Of a DNA stretch of 64,000 nucleotides, positions 48,341 through 58,678 are shown piece by piece. The stretch spans positions 124,001 to 188,000 of the forward strand of contig JAETNS010000002.1 of the NCBI GenBank assembly GCA_021772015.1. Reading direction: 5' to 3'. The notes beneath the pieces are model-generated. The model was not told where the DNA came from and did no database searches. It worked only from the letters and a program-made list of their open reading frames with translations. The position numbers and the translations under genes were made by a program. Position 1 is the first letter of the stretch; each line of letters starts with the position of its first letter. This DNA comes from Prevotellaceae bacterium (GTDB lineage: Bacteria > Bacteroidota > Bacteroidia > Bacteroidales > Muribaculaceae).

Positions 48341-50008
48341 TTAACGGTCGGAGCCGCTTTGCAGGAATCTGACGATATCCTCTTTCTCGGGCACTCCGAG
48401 CTTCTTCCTTATCGATGACTTCCTGACATAGACGGTGGATGTGGTCTGGCCTGTCACCACGCTTATTTCCTTCGTCGAGAATCCGGCCACCATAAGGACT
48501 ATTATCTGTTCCTCTTTCAGGTTCAGGATATCGCCATACCTGCCGTGTAGTTTTCCGTAAAACCCGGAGTAAAGGTTGTCAATCATCCCGAAGAGATTTT
48601 CCCAGTCGACAAGGCCGCCATCGATATTTCCGTCGATGGAAGAGATCTTACGCAACATCTCGCGGTTTTGTTCGGTCGGGGTTTCCGCAACCATTTTGAT
48701 GATGCCGAGTTGCTTGAGCATGGCGTTGCGCAGTGCCGACGAATCGGTAATCTCCGATTTCGTTGTCGCAGGGGCGGACCTGTAATCATCGACCATTTTC
48801 TGCAACGCCTCGATGCGTTCCTCGTTTTCACGCTCACGCTGGCGGCGGATTATTATGATCCATGACGCGCCGGCCAGGGCCAGAAGCGTCATAAGGCTTA
48901 TTATAAGGATTATCACCGTCTTGTGTTCGCTTTCTGCTTTCAGGGCCAACGCCCTGTTCTGCTGGCGTAACGCTCCTCGCTCTGATTCCCATTGTGAGGC
49001 TTTCATACGATTGAAACGCTCGCTTTGGCGGTTGTTCAGGCCGTTTATATGCGTGAGCCGGATACGCCCGGTCTGTTTGAAGTCAATGATGGCATGAAGC
49101 AGGTTGCTGTAGCTGCGGAAATAAGCATCGTCCTCATCTCTCAGCTTGGCAGCGAGGCTGTCTGCCAGCGCGAGGTGTCTTGATGCACGGCTGATGTCGC
49201 CGGTATTCAACGCATTGATAGTATGCTGGAAATGAAGAATGTCTGACGCTCCGTTGTCAGGGCCTGCCTTTCGGAATATCTCATCGACAAGGCGGTCACT
49301 TTCGACGCTTCTGCCATTCTCGGTCAGCAACTGTGCCCGTTCAAGCTCAAACATGAAATGCTTGTCTCCCCAGTTTTTGTCGCGGGCATAGTCTATAAGC
49401 TCATCTATCAGACAAAGGGCCGAGTCAATCTCGCCGGCATATTCGTATGCCGACAGAAGCATATACCGGGCCTCGATCTTTCTCAAAGAATCAGTCTCAA
49501 GCTCATGAAGCCGTCTCGCATAAGGAATGAGCGGTCTGCCCTGATATTCGGATGCACCGAGCAATACACGGGTCCTCAATGTCTGCACCATTATCGAGTC
49601 AGGCACATTCCGTAATTCCGCGAGGGAATCAAGCATGGCCAATGCGCCGGGAGTGTCGCCCACCCAGAACTTGTACCAAGCGAGGACTATGCCGCTTCTG
49701 ATATCCCTCACGACATCTTTCCTGCGATAGTAATCATGGGCGTATCGAATAAGGGAATCACCGATCATTGACCGGTTGCGTATAATATGGCCGTAGCCTT
49801 TCAGGAAGTGATATTTCGCCCGCAGGGAGTCAATAGTTATCTCGGAGGGATCGATAGCGTCCAACATCGACAATGCGCTGTCGGGATCGGTCCGCATCAG
49901 ATTCTCGGCCCGGTCGATCTCCCTGTCATATCGTGACATCGACTTCGAGCATGATGCAATGCCCGATGAAACGACTGCCACTAAAACATATATGAATATT
50001 CTTGTCAT
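48341..50008 (-). CDS. membrane-anchored TPR protein with C-terminal LuxR-type HTH
   Basis: Lipoprotein-like N-terminus, central TM (VIILIISLMTLLALAGASWIIII), HTH LNLKEEQIIVLMVAGFSTKEISVVTGQTTSTVYVRKSSIRKKLGV. Confidence 0.88.
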   Translation of the reverse strand: MTRIFIYVLVAVVSSGIASCSKSMSRYDREIDRAENLMRTDPDSALSMLDAIDPSEITIDSLRAKYHFLKGYGHIIRNRSMIGDSLIRYAHDYYRRKDVVRDIRSGIVLAWYKFWVGDTPGALAMLDSLAELRNVPDSIMVQTLRTRVLLGASEYQGRPLIPYARRLHELETDSLRKIEARYMLLSAYEYAGEIDSALCLIDELIDYARDKNWGDKHFMFELERAQLLTENGRSVESDRLVDEIFRKAGPDNGASDILHFQHTINALNTGDISRASRHLALADSLAAKLRDEDDAYFRSYSNLLHAIIDFKQTGRIRLTHINGLNNRQSERFNRMKASQWESERGALRQQNRALALKAESEHKTVIILIISLMTLLALAGASWIIIIRRQRERENEERIEALQKMVDDYRSAPATTKSEITDSSALRNAMLKQLGIIKMVAETPTEQNREMLRKISSIDGNIDGGLVDWENLFGMIDNLYSGFYGKLHGRYGDILNLKEEQIIVLMVAGFSTKEISVVTGQTTSTVYVRKSSIRKKLGVPEKEDIVRFLQSGSDR

Positions 50009-50125
50009 TTCTCCGCTTTCACAAGACCGCGAGTTCTATGGAATACCTCTGCGTCATTCTTGACTTATAAATTAACTACGCAAAGTTAATCACTCTTTTT
50101 CCAATCCGACAAATTATTCACCTTA

Positions 50126-50300
50126 AGAAGTCATTTAAACTTTTTCTTCACAGCGATTTTTAGACTGTTTTTAGTCAGTTTTATCCGAATTTAAGGAGAG
50201 CGATGCGGGCATCGCGACCGAAAATGAGGGTAAAAATGGCTAAAAAGAGGCAAAAAGCGCAAAGAAGAAATAAGTTTAGGAAAAAGTTTAAATGACTTCT
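50126..50300. mobile_element. MITE-like element, 21-bp perfect terminal inverted repeats
   Basis: AGAAGTCATTTAAACTTTTTC at 50126-50146 and its exact complement at 50280-50300; no ORF inside. Confidence 0.6.
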
Positions 50301-50351
50301 AAAGTTAAGAACGGATTGTCTTGCCATTGAACTCTGTAAAAGACGAGAAAT

Positions 50352-50813
50352 CTATTCGCTTGCCTTGATGCGGTCAAGAGGAATCGGATAGATTATCGGT
50401 ACAGTATATCTTACCTTTTTAGGCGTGTTGTTAAGCTTGCCGGGTTCAAATTTTCCCAAACTCTTGATTGCTTGAATGGCGGCATCAATATAATCTTCCG
50501 GCACAGACCGATTTCTGATCAGTTCTATACTATTGGGGTCGATAACACCATCTTCTGAAATAGTGAAACTAACAGCAGCTCGACCTTGTATGCACTCCTG
50601 CGCTACCGGAGCGATCTTTAACATTGCGGAGTAAAGGTCATTTAGCAACCCTTCGTCGCCTCCGTTAAGATAGTAAGGCTTTTGACAGGGATCAACCCAA
50701 ATTTCCGACTTGATTACATTGGTATCTGATATGGGTGCATGCTTATTTGTTTTGCATGACAAAGGCAACAATGCAAAACACAATAGTATCAAACAGAAAG
50801 ATATAGACTTCAT
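50352..50813 (-). CDS. TonB C-terminal-domain lipoprotein (energy-transducer-like)
   Basis: Lipobox LLPLSCKT; AAVSFTISEDGVIDPNSIELIRNRSVPEDYIDAAIQAIKSLGKFEPGKLNNTPKKVRYTVPI. Confidence 0.8.
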   Translation of the reverse strand: MKSISFCLILLCFALLPLSCKTNKHAPISDTNVIKSEIWVDPCQKPYYLNGGDEGLLNDLYSAMLKIAPVAQECIQGRAAVSFTISEDGVIDPNSIELIRNRSVPEDYIDAAIQAIKSLGKFEPGKLNNTPKKVRYTVPIIYPIPLDRIKASE

Positions 50814-50876
50814 AGCGCGAATGTAGTGATTTTTAGGGCTTTTAGATAGCCCTGTTAGGGCAGGTTACCTTTGATT

Positions 50877-51914
50877 TTATTCCTCTATACCGGCTATTTT
50901 TGCCTTGACAACATCGACCTCCTTCACTAATTCGTCGGCAGAAGGGAGGTATAATTTATACTCGTTTGCCAGAATCGTGGTGTTGTCCAACGGCAATGCC
51001 ATTTTTACAAGTGTGTCGTTCTTGTTTGTGCAGAGCAGTATGCCGATGGTCGGATTCTCGTCAGCGGTTTTCTCGCAACGGTCGTAATAATTGACGTAGG
51101 TCTGCAACTGGCCGATATCCTGATGTGTCAGCTTCCCGGTCTTGATTTCGATAATGACAAACGATTTCAACAGGCGGTTGTATAACACCAGATCGGCAAA
51201 AAATTCATCATCCTCAAGCAGGATACGTTTCTGCCGGGCGACGAATGTAAACCCTTTTCCCATTTCCAGAAGAAAATCGGCAAGGTGTGAGATTATCGAG
51301 CTTTCAAGATCTCTTTCGTAATATTCCGCTTTCCTTTCCAGTCCGAGAAATTCAAGCACCATCGGATTTTTGATGATTTCCTCCGGTGCCTCAGGGATAC
51401 GTTGACCCCGTGCCACGGCAAGCACGGATTCCTTGTCATTGCTCAAAAGCAGTCTTTCGTACAACAACGAATCAACCTGTCGTTCAAGTTCCCGGCCCGT
51501 CCAACCGTTATTGACCGCTTCCAGCTCATAATATTCGCGTTTGTCTTCATCAGCAATCTGAATGAGCTTACGATATTGTGTCCAGTTTAATTGTGAACGC
51601 AGTGCGTTCACAATTGGATATGTGCGATAAAACTGCCTCGAAAAAGCTAACTGTCGATATGAAAAACCGCTGCCGTATTCCGGTTCGATCTGCCGGGCAA
51701 GATTCCTGATAAGGTATGTGCCATATTCGGCACGGTCTTTTTCCTCCTGTTCCTCTACAAATATTCGCCGACCGATGTGCCAGTACATCTGCACACGCGA
51801 AAAATCAACACTGCGTACAGCCTGTTGCCGGGCGGAGCTTATTATTTCCCTTACATCGCTTACCAGCGAGTTCAGTTTATGTTTATCTATCTCAATGGAC
51901 ATCAGAATACTCAT
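50877..51914 (-). CDS. PDDEXK nuclease domain protein (DUF1016 / YhcG type)
   Basis: SARQQAVRSVDFSRVQMYWHIGRRIFVEEQE; LDEDDEFFADLVLYNRLLKSFVIIEIKTGKLTHQDIGQLQTYVNYYDR. Confidence 0.93.
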   Translation of the reverse strand: MSILMSIEIDKHKLNSLVSDVREIISSARQQAVRSVDFSRVQMYWHIGRRIFVEEQEEKDRAEYGTYLIRNLARQIEPEYGSGFSYRQLAFSRQFYRTYPIVNALRSQLNWTQYRKLIQIADEDKREYYELEAVNNGWTGRELERQVDSLLYERLLLSNDKESVLAVARGQRIPEAPEEIIKNPMVLEFLGLERKAEYYERDLESSIISHLADFLLEMGKGFTFVARQKRILLEDDEFFADLVLYNRLLKSFVIIEIKTGKLTHQDIGQLQTYVNYYDRCEKTADENPTIGILLCTNKNDTLVKMALPLDNTTILANEYKLYLPSADELVKEVDVVKAKIAGIEE

Positions 51915-52136
51915 ATTTATTGGCTTGAGCCACTTTGAATCAATTACAAAAATAGTGAAAAATAATCACTTATTGAGTTAAATATATCATATAATTTGAC
52001 GCTGTGTCAAAATATTGCGTTTTGACACAGCGTCTATAAGAATTACATATAATTAATATCTCCTCATAGAGCCTGTAACCTATTCAGGAAACCCTGTACT
52101 CTGCCCTTTAAATCGGAGAAATGGTTCGTCAAAGCC

Positions 52137-54443
52137 TTAGAGTCTTATTTTTGTGGTTTTGACGGCAGGTATGTTTAGGATGTAGTCACCGGCTGGGAGA
52201 CCTGTGATGTGCGAGAGGTTTTTGCCGCTTCGTACCATGCGTCCTGTCATGTCGTAGACCCTTACCTCATATTCTCCCGTCAGGCCGGATATGCTGACTA
52301 CGCCATCAGCCACGGTCAGATTGACTGTTTGTGCCGCTATATCCGTGATTCCCGACTTCGGTAGCTCCTCGATATTCTTGAACTCTTTCCAGAAATGTGC
52401 AGTCCGATACTTTTCCGCGCTTCCCTCCGGTACCCGTAGCGTCGCATTTGCGTATACCCGTGAAGCGAAGGGATTATAGTATGAATAAGAGTCCCATACG
52501 CGATTCACTATCGGAGGCTCGGCAGCAAGGCAATTTACGGTAGTAAGGTCGGAGAATCCGATAAACGAGCTGTGGTCCATATACATGACACTTGCGGGGA
52601 TATTCAGCGTCTTTGCGTTGGTTTTCAGCAATGTGCCTGCTGCTATCCCTATAACGGTGTATTCCCTACCGTCAAACACCGTTTCGGGCACACTGAAGCT
52701 CTCCTCGTCGGCATTGGATGGTTTGATGGATGATGCAAGCTCGCAAGTTCCATTTTCGGAAATGATGTTGTATTCAAATTGTCCTTCAACTATTTTGTTG
52801 GGCGTTATGCAGTCGGGCGCGGTCGGAGTCCATGGGATAATGAGTTTGAATTTAGACCATTGATTGTCATTGCGATAACGGTCTATGTCGTTTTCGTCCA
52901 CAAAGAGCCGCCCCGATTCATAGGCCTGTGTCGAGAACTCTCCGGTCCCCGCGCCGTTCAAGTAGATATTTTTTATTTCCTCCGATGAACATCTGACTGA
53001 GCTTATATTATTTAGGTATAATGTAGATACGATGGAGTTCCCATTGCGAGCTCCTAAATAATATCCTACAGGTGTCTCCTTGCCTGTCTTAGGGTCAACA
53101 TATACCACATCGCGTCCAAGATAGATTGTGCGTGCGCTGCAATCGCCGTTGTGCAAATTACAGAATGGTTGTAATTCCATCGTATCGTTGGTCTTTAATG
53201 TCCCACTACCGCTTGGTATGACAAGAGTATCCATAAAATAGAAAGCACCATCCCATATCTGGCGTACTGTGGGTGGTATCCAAAGATTTCGGATAGATGA
53301 ATTATAGAAAGCCTCCCAATCAATGGTTTCCACACTCTCGGGGATGTCGATGTGGGTTATGTTCTTGCAGCCGTCAAACGCTTTACGTCCTATTGTGCGA
53401 ATAGGGTACGGCATATCTTCGGGAAATTCAAACTCTTTTTTTGCAACAGGCACTTGTCGCAATGTCAATCCTATCCGTAAGATGTACTCATACAGCACAC
53501 CATCATGGAAATAATAGTTTGGATTGCCCTCTTCTACATTGATGGCTTCAAGGTTTTCGCAATTCCCGAATACTCCGGCATCATAATCAAGCAGTGCTCG
53601 CGATAAGGTAACCTCTTTGAGATTTGAACATCCATTGAACGCCATCAGCCCAATAGCATGGGTTGAAGAGAGATTTGCGGAGGTCAATGAGCTGTTCATA
53701 AACGCCTGCCTTTCGATGTCGGTTATCTGTGACAGGTCCATTTCAGTGGCATAGCATCCCATAAATGCCTCTTTACCTATTGTAGTAATGCCCCATGGCA
53801 GTGTTACCGACTCAAAAGCCTCGCCGCATGATCTGAAACAATAATCGTTCACTTTTGTCAATCCATAGGGCAACTCCAGATTGCGTATCAACTCACCATT
53901 GAGGTGCATCCGCCCTCCGGGATTGGCGCCCGGGCCACGGAAGTCGATCTTGCACCATGCATCCAGGTCGGTAATATACAGGTCGTCGACTTCAGTAGTG
54001 GCAGAGAAGTAATCTTCTGCATTGTCGGTACCTGTAAAATATTCTTCAGCAAAAGCAGAGTGCTCAATATACCGAACCGTTGATGGGATGGTCACCGATA
54101 TGTTGGGCAGTGAATAATTGGTTAGATCGAATGCATGGGGTTCAATCCCGACCACGCCTTCCTCCATGACGACATCGCCAAGGTATGGGCTGTACCGGAA
54201 GGCATCTTCTCCGACGATTACCGGGCCATAAAGTCCGTGGCCGGGGATTGTGACACTGGTAAAGTCGTTGTAGTTGTCATCGTGGACTACGCGGGAAAAG
54301 GTGTCATAACCGCCCCAATCGTTGGGTATGTGCGCCTCCTCGAAGATTAGTCCGCTGTCGTAGTCGGTGTAACGGTCGCCCTCGGCGGCGTACATGTTCA
54401 GGGCAAGTGTAAGCACGGCGGCCAACAAAATTAGTTTTTTCAT
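52137..54443 (-). CDS. BspA-like leucine-rich-repeat surface protein
   Basis: ATG at 54443 (MKKLILLAAVLTLALNMYAAEG); LRR_5 repeats; T9SS-like C-terminus ITGLPAGDYILNIPAVKTTKIRL. Confidence 0.9.
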   Translation of the reverse strand: MKKLILLAAVLTLALNMYAAEGDRYTDYDSGLIFEEAHIPNDWGGYDTFSRVVHDDNYNDFTSVTIPGHGLYGPVIVGEDAFRYSPYLGDVVMEEGVVGIEPHAFDLTNYSLPNISVTIPSTVRYIEHSAFAEEYFTGTDNAEDYFSATTEVDDLYITDLDAWCKIDFRGPGANPGGRMHLNGELIRNLELPYGLTKVNDYCFRSCGEAFESVTLPWGITTIGKEAFMGCYATEMDLSQITDIERQAFMNSSLTSANLSSTHAIGLMAFNGCSNLKEVTLSRALLDYDAGVFGNCENLEAINVEEGNPNYYFHDGVLYEYILRIGLTLRQVPVAKKEFEFPEDMPYPIRTIGRKAFDGCKNITHIDIPESVETIDWEAFYNSSIRNLWIPPTVRQIWDGAFYFMDTLVIPSGSGTLKTNDTMELQPFCNLHNGDCSARTIYLGRDVVYVDPKTGKETPVGYYLGARNGNSIVSTLYLNNISSVRCSSEEIKNIYLNGAGTGEFSTQAYESGRLFVDENDIDRYRNDNQWSKFKLIIPWTPTAPDCITPNKIVEGQFEYNIISENGTCELASSIKPSNADEESFSVPETVFDGREYTVIGIAAGTLLKTNAKTLNIPASVMYMDHSSFIGFSDLTTVNCLAAEPPIVNRVWDSYSYYNPFASRVYANATLRVPEGSAEKYRTAHFWKEFKNIEELPKSGITDIAAQTVNLTVADGVVSISGLTGEYEVRVYDMTGRMVRSGKNLSHITGLPAGDYILNIPAVKTTKIRL

Positions 54444-54812
54444 CTCCTTTCGTGTTAAGGATGACCTTGACACCCCCGGGAGGTCTTTGATAACGGGATT
54501 AAAACGGTATGCGTGGGGTGTCTTATTGTTGCCCGTCCCACTTATAGAGGCTTCTCGCATTGCCTGTCACCGTAGAACGGACAACGCAGAAGCCCACGCA
54601 TATATGAAACAGCCCCGGCAGAGACTGCGCGTCTGCCGGACGTTGTTGCAAATTACCATAGGCATCTATCGTTGCCTCATCCTTGACGGTGACGAAATTT
54701 TGCGAGAATTCCTATAAGTCAAGAATCAAGCGTCAATAAACGCATTTCAAAAATATGTCCGCCTCCCCTCCCGCTTGGCCCACGACCCGGGCCCCTGCGT
54801 GGAGGTCGGCAG
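54444..54812 (-). ncRNA. candidate large structured RNA, copy A
   Basis: About 365 nt from promoter TTTG-N19-TAAATTTG (-7 box at 54816-54823 on -) to the LRR start codon; aligns through its length with copy B, with shared blocks and covarying helices. Confidence 0.65.
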
Positions 54813-55028
54813 CTGCAAATTTACACAAATATTCATAGACACCAAAAATATTTCATCAGTTCAATGGTAAAAGGCCTGAATTTTTCCCGGACACAGATGT
54901 GTGGCGTTCGTAACCGTGATTTCTTCATCTTCCTTCTGATCAAACTCTACGCATGAATTTTAACAGTTGGCCCTATCCATTCTTGACATATGCACCGGAA
55001 TTTCGGCTTGACCCATATAAGACACGAA

Positions 55029-55062
55029 AAAACCGCAGAACTAATTGATAGTCTGCGGTTTC
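55029..55062 (-). terminator. tRNA-Ser terminator
   Basis: AAACCGCAGACTATCAATTAGTTCTGCGGTTT on minus strand. Confidence 0.7.
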
Positions 55063-55127
55063 TTTACTTTGTAAAGCGGCTTACACCGATTTGTCCGTCT
55101 TTGACCGATTTGGGTCTTTTAAGGTTG

Positions 55128-55214
55128 CGGAAAGACAGGGATTCGAACCCTGGGTACCCGTAAGGGTACAACGGTTTTCGAGACCGTCCCGATCGACCAC
55201 TCCGGCATCTTTCC
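55128..55214 (-). tRNA. tRNA-Ser(CGA)
   Basis: RC: GGAAAGATGCCGGAGTGGTCGATCGGGACGGTCTCGAAAACCGTTGTACCCTTACGGGTACCCAGGGTTCGAATCCCTGTCTTTCCG; long variable arm, anticodon CGA. Confidence 0.96.
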
Positions 55215-55451
55215 TTGGATTCGCGTCGCCGACCATAGGGGGTGACACTTTCGTGTTTCCTGCATGGGCGGTGTTTAGACGCGTGGCTGTGTGTGGCCAA
55301 ATGCGGGGCAAAGTTACGAAGTTTTTCTTGATTTGAAAATTTTTCGGATGTTTTTTTCTCTTTTTTCAGTCGGAAGAAGCGTATTGGCCTATGGCGGCTT
55401 GCATTGTCGGATGATTGTGGTTAACTTTGCTGTTTGAACAATCATTCATCC

Positions 55452-55525
55452 ATAAGTAACCGGTCAAAATAATTTTGAACAGCTACTTATGACAGTGAGG
55501 ATGAAATAATTTTGAACAGTTAGCT
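55452..55525. repeat. compact palindromic copy of the pyrG-upstream repeat plus one extra arm
   Basis: ATAAGTAACCGGTCAAAATAATTTTGAACAGCTACTTAT followed by GAAATAATTTTGAACAGTTAGCT directly before the ribE ATG. Confidence 0.7.
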
Positions 55526-56131
55526 ATGTTTTCCGGAATAGTTGAGGAGGCTGCGGTTGTCGCTGCCTTGAATAGAGAGGGAGGGAATCTCCATCTTACG
55601 TTGCGGAGCTCGTTTGCCGACGAGCTTAAGATCGACCAGTCGGTTGCCCATAACGGTGTGTGCCTGACGGTGGTGGCATTGAATGGCGACGGCACTTACA
55701 CGGTGACGGCCATCGAGGAAACCTTGCGGCGTTCCAATCTTGGTGGGCTTGAGGTCGGTGATCTGGTGAATGTGGAGCGTTGCATGGTCATGAACGGCCG
55801 TCTTGACGGGCATATCGTCCAAGGGCATGTCGACTGCACCGCCCGCTGCGTCGATGTCGAACAGCTCGACGGGTCGGCGTACTTCAAGTTTGAGTATGAC
55901 GCTGACCGCGAGATGGCGCGTCAGGGATATGTGACCGTCGAGAAAGGCTCGGTCACAGTCAATGGCGTGAGCCTGACGGTCTGTGACTCGCAGCCTGATT
56001 CATTCCGGGTGGCCATAATACCCTACACGATGGAACACACCAATTTCTGCCGCATACAACCCGGAACAATTGTAAATCTCGAATTTGACATCATCGGAAA
56101 GTATATCGCCCGCATCGCGGCCCTTTCCTGA
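55526..56131 (+). CDS. ribE: riboflavin synthase alpha subunit
   Basis: MFSGIVEEAAVVAALNREGGNLHLTL...DGHIVQGHVDCTARC...VEKGSVTVNGVSLTVCDSQPDSFRVAIIPYTMEHTNF. Confidence 0.96.
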   Translation: MFSGIVEEAAVVAALNREGGNLHLTLRSSFADELKIDQSVAHNGVCLTVVALNGDGTYTVTAIEETLRRSNLGGLEVGDLVNVERCMVMNGRLDGHIVQGHVDCTARCVDVEQLDGSAYFKFEYDADREMARQGYVTVEKGSVTVNGVSLTVCDSQPDSFRVAIIPYTMEHTNFCRIQPGTIVNLEFDIIGKYIARIAALS

Positions 56132-56164
56132 CACCATACATTCATCCCATCCTTATATAGATTT

Positions 56165-58585
56165 ATGATATCCATGAAATTCAGAATCACAGCCACGACG
56201 GCTATCGCCATGATGTCCGTCACGGCATTCGCTTCGCTTGTCACCGAGCCTGACCAGAAACCATCCGGACCGCCACAAAGCGTCAGGGCCGAGAATGTAG
56301 GGCCGGAGGGCCGGACGGTGGTTGTCACCGCCCTTACCGACGATATCTTCCGCGTTGACAATTACCTGCCGGGGCAACAGCCGCCGCAATCCAAGACCGC
56401 TGTTGTCAGAGAGGGATTTTTCACCGGCGGCCTTATGGAGAATCCGGCGATGGGGGTGCTGACATCCCCCAACGGTACGGTAGCCACTCTCGACAAGAGG
56501 ACCGGAGCCGTGACCATCACAGCCGGAAAGGGGAAGGGGATCTATGACAACGGGGAGCGTCCGACAGACGCTTCCGGACGCAAGACTTTCTCGCTCTCCC
56601 CGATAGGAAGCGGGGACGCTTTTTATGGCGGGGGAGAGAGAGGCTACAGCCTCAATCTTGCCGGGGACACCCTGGTCATGTATAACCGTCAGAATTACGG
56701 TTACACCGGCAATGATCCCCGCATACGCCAGATGAACATCACCATGCCGCTGCTTGTGGCTCCCGAAGGTTACGGTATAATGGTCGACGACTACGCCGCC
56801 GCCGAGATGGTTACATCCAATCCGCTGACATACTCATCCGAGTCTCCCGGATCCCTATCATATTACTTCTTCGCTTCCCCCGAGGGGATGCCCGGTGTGG
56901 CCCGTCAGGTTGCTGACCTCACCGGTCATCAGGAACTTCCGCCATTCTGGTCGTTGGGATACATATCCTCGAAATACGGCTATCGCACGGAGGCCGAGAC
57001 TCTCGGTGTGGCCGACACCCTGCGCCGCGAAGGCTATCCCCTCGACGGCATGGTGCTTGACCTCTACTGGTATGGCAAGGAGCAGGACATGGGCCGTCTG
57101 GCCTGGGATCCCGACCAGTGGCCCACATACAGGAAGATGCTCGCAGACCTCAAGCAGCGCGGCGTGAACATGGTCGCCATTTCCCAGCCTTACGTTCTGC
57201 GTAATGGCCGGGGAATCGACAATTACGAGTACCTCGCCCCGCGCGGGATGTTCGGCAAAGACTCTGTCGGGAATGTCAAGGAGGTCAAGATATGGGTCGG
57301 AGAAGGAGGTATGCTCGATGTCTCCAATCCCGAGACCCGTCAGTGGCTGCGCGAGCGTTACAAGGCGTTGACCGACAGCGGTATGACCGGATGGTGGGGA
57401 GACCTCGGCGAGCCGGAAGTGCATCCCGAAGGTATGTACCATCACAATGGCCTCACCACCCGCCAGTACCACAATCTCTACGGCAACGACTGGAGCCGCA
57501 TAATCTATGACCTCTTCAAGGAGGAATATCCCGACACCCGCCTGATGACCCTCATGCGCGGCGGCACAGCCGGGCTGCAGCGGTTCTCCGTCTTCCCCTG
57601 GTCTACCGATGTCTCCCGTTCATGGGGCGGCCTTGAACCGCAGATCCGCATCATGCTCAACTCCGGGCTTAGCGGTCTGGGCTATATGAGCCATGATGTA
57701 GGCGGTTTCGCGGTCGATCCGGCCAACCCGGTCGATCCGGAACTGTATGTCCGCTGGTGCCAGCTCGGTCTCTTCTCGCCGATACTGCGCACCCACGCCC
57801 AGCAGTACGCCGAGCCTTACAAATATCCCGAACACCGCGACATATTGCTGCCGCTGATCAAGGAACGTTACCGCTGGCTTCCCTACAACTACACCCTCGC
57901 GGCAGATAACTCCCGTTTCGGACTTCCTCTGGTGCGCCCGTTAGGCTATTATGACGAGGATCCCGCGTTGCTCGACACCATAAGCGACCAGTATCTCTGG
58001 GGGCGCGACGTGATGGTGGCTCCCGTGCTGACGCAGGGGGCGACCTCCCGCAAGGTTGTCTTCCCCTCCGGCACATGGGTCGACATCAACAATCCCGCCA
58101 ACATCCACAAAGGTGGAAGCGAGGCTGTAGTGGATGCGCCCCTCTCCGTCCTGCCGCTCTTCGCCCGTGCCGGAGCGTTGCTCCCCAAGGCCGATTACAA
58201 GATGCGCAACACCGGCGACTACGATCCCTCGCGCTACACCATCGACTATTATCCTGTCGAAGGGGAATACGGTCAGACATCCTACACCCTTTTCGAGGAC
58301 AACCGCCTCTCGGCGCAGTCTCTCATGAAAGGGGAATACGCCCTGATCGACATCACTGCAGACAATACTGCCGACGGAATCCTTCTGAAAGTCGCCAAGC
58401 CCCAGATGACTTACAAGGAGATGCCGGCCCGGCGCACCCTGACATTCGTAATCCACAATGTCAGCCGTCCCGCGAAAGTCACCTCCGCTGCAAAGATCAA
58501 ACAGAGCTACGACAAGAAGACCCGTACCCTGACTGTGACCGCCTCTTCGGTTGAACTTCCTCTGGAGATCAACATTGCCAAGTAA
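56165..58585 (+). CDS. glycoside hydrolase family 31 protein
   Basis: LPPFWSLGYISSKYGYRTEAETLGVADTLRREGYPLDGMVLDLYWYG; GMTGWWGDLGEPEVHPEGMYHHNG; LNSGLSGLGYMSHDVGGF. Confidence 0.95.
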   Translation: MISMKFRITATTAIAMMSVTAFASLVTEPDQKPSGPPQSVRAENVGPEGRTVVVTALTDDIFRVDNYLPGQQPPQSKTAVVREGFFTGGLMENPAMGVLTSPNGTVATLDKRTGAVTITAGKGKGIYDNGERPTDASGRKTFSLSPIGSGDAFYGGGERGYSLNLAGDTLVMYNRQNYGYTGNDPRIRQMNITMPLLVAPEGYGIMVDDYAAAEMVTSNPLTYSSESPGSLSYYFFASPEGMPGVARQVADLTGHQELPPFWSLGYISSKYGYRTEAETLGVADTLRREGYPLDGMVLDLYWYGKEQDMGRLAWDPDQWPTYRKMLADLKQRGVNMVAISQPYVLRNGRGIDNYEYLAPRGMFGKDSVGNVKEVKIWVGEGGMLDVSNPETRQWLRERYKALTDSGMTGWWGDLGEPEVHPEGMYHHNGLTTRQYHNLYGNDWSRIIYDLFKEEYPDTRLMTLMRGGTAGLQRFSVFPWSTDVSRSWGGLEPQIRIMLNSGLSGLGYMSHDVGGFAVDPANPVDPELYVRWCQLGLFSPILRTHAQQYAEPYKYPEHRDILLPLIKERYRWLPYNYTLAADNSRFGLPLVRPLGYYDEDPALLDTISDQYLWGRDVMVAPVLTQGATSRKVVFPSGTWVDINNPANIHKGGSEAVVDAPLSVLPLFARAGALLPKADYKMRNTGDYDPSRYTIDYYPVEGEYGQTSYTLFEDNRLSAQSLMKGEYALIDITADNTADGILLKVAKPQMTYKEMPARRTLTFVIHNVSRPAKVTSAAKIKQSYDKKTRTLTVTASSVELPLEINIAK

Positions 58586-58609
58586 AGCGTTTTCCGGAAC
58601 ATATTTAGG

Positions 58610-58653
58610 ATAACAGATTTGACTATACTACATAGCATAGTCAAATCTGTTAT
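58610..58653 (+). terminator. GH31 gene terminator-like hairpin
   Basis: ATAACAGATTTGACTAT-ACTACATAGC-ATAGTCAAATCTGTTAT, 17-bp perfect arms. Confidence 0.65.
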
Positions 58654-58678
58654 AGTTATATAGGTTTTTAAAAATTAA

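Noticed and set aside
50056-50072. ATTCTTGACTTATA shared with copy A RNA, possible third copy
   Set aside because: Match does not extend beyond about 14 nt and none of the other conserved blocks follow; probably chance.
55064-55311. Short ORFs overlapping tRNA-Ser
   Set aside because: They read through the tRNA and its terminator; no coding support.
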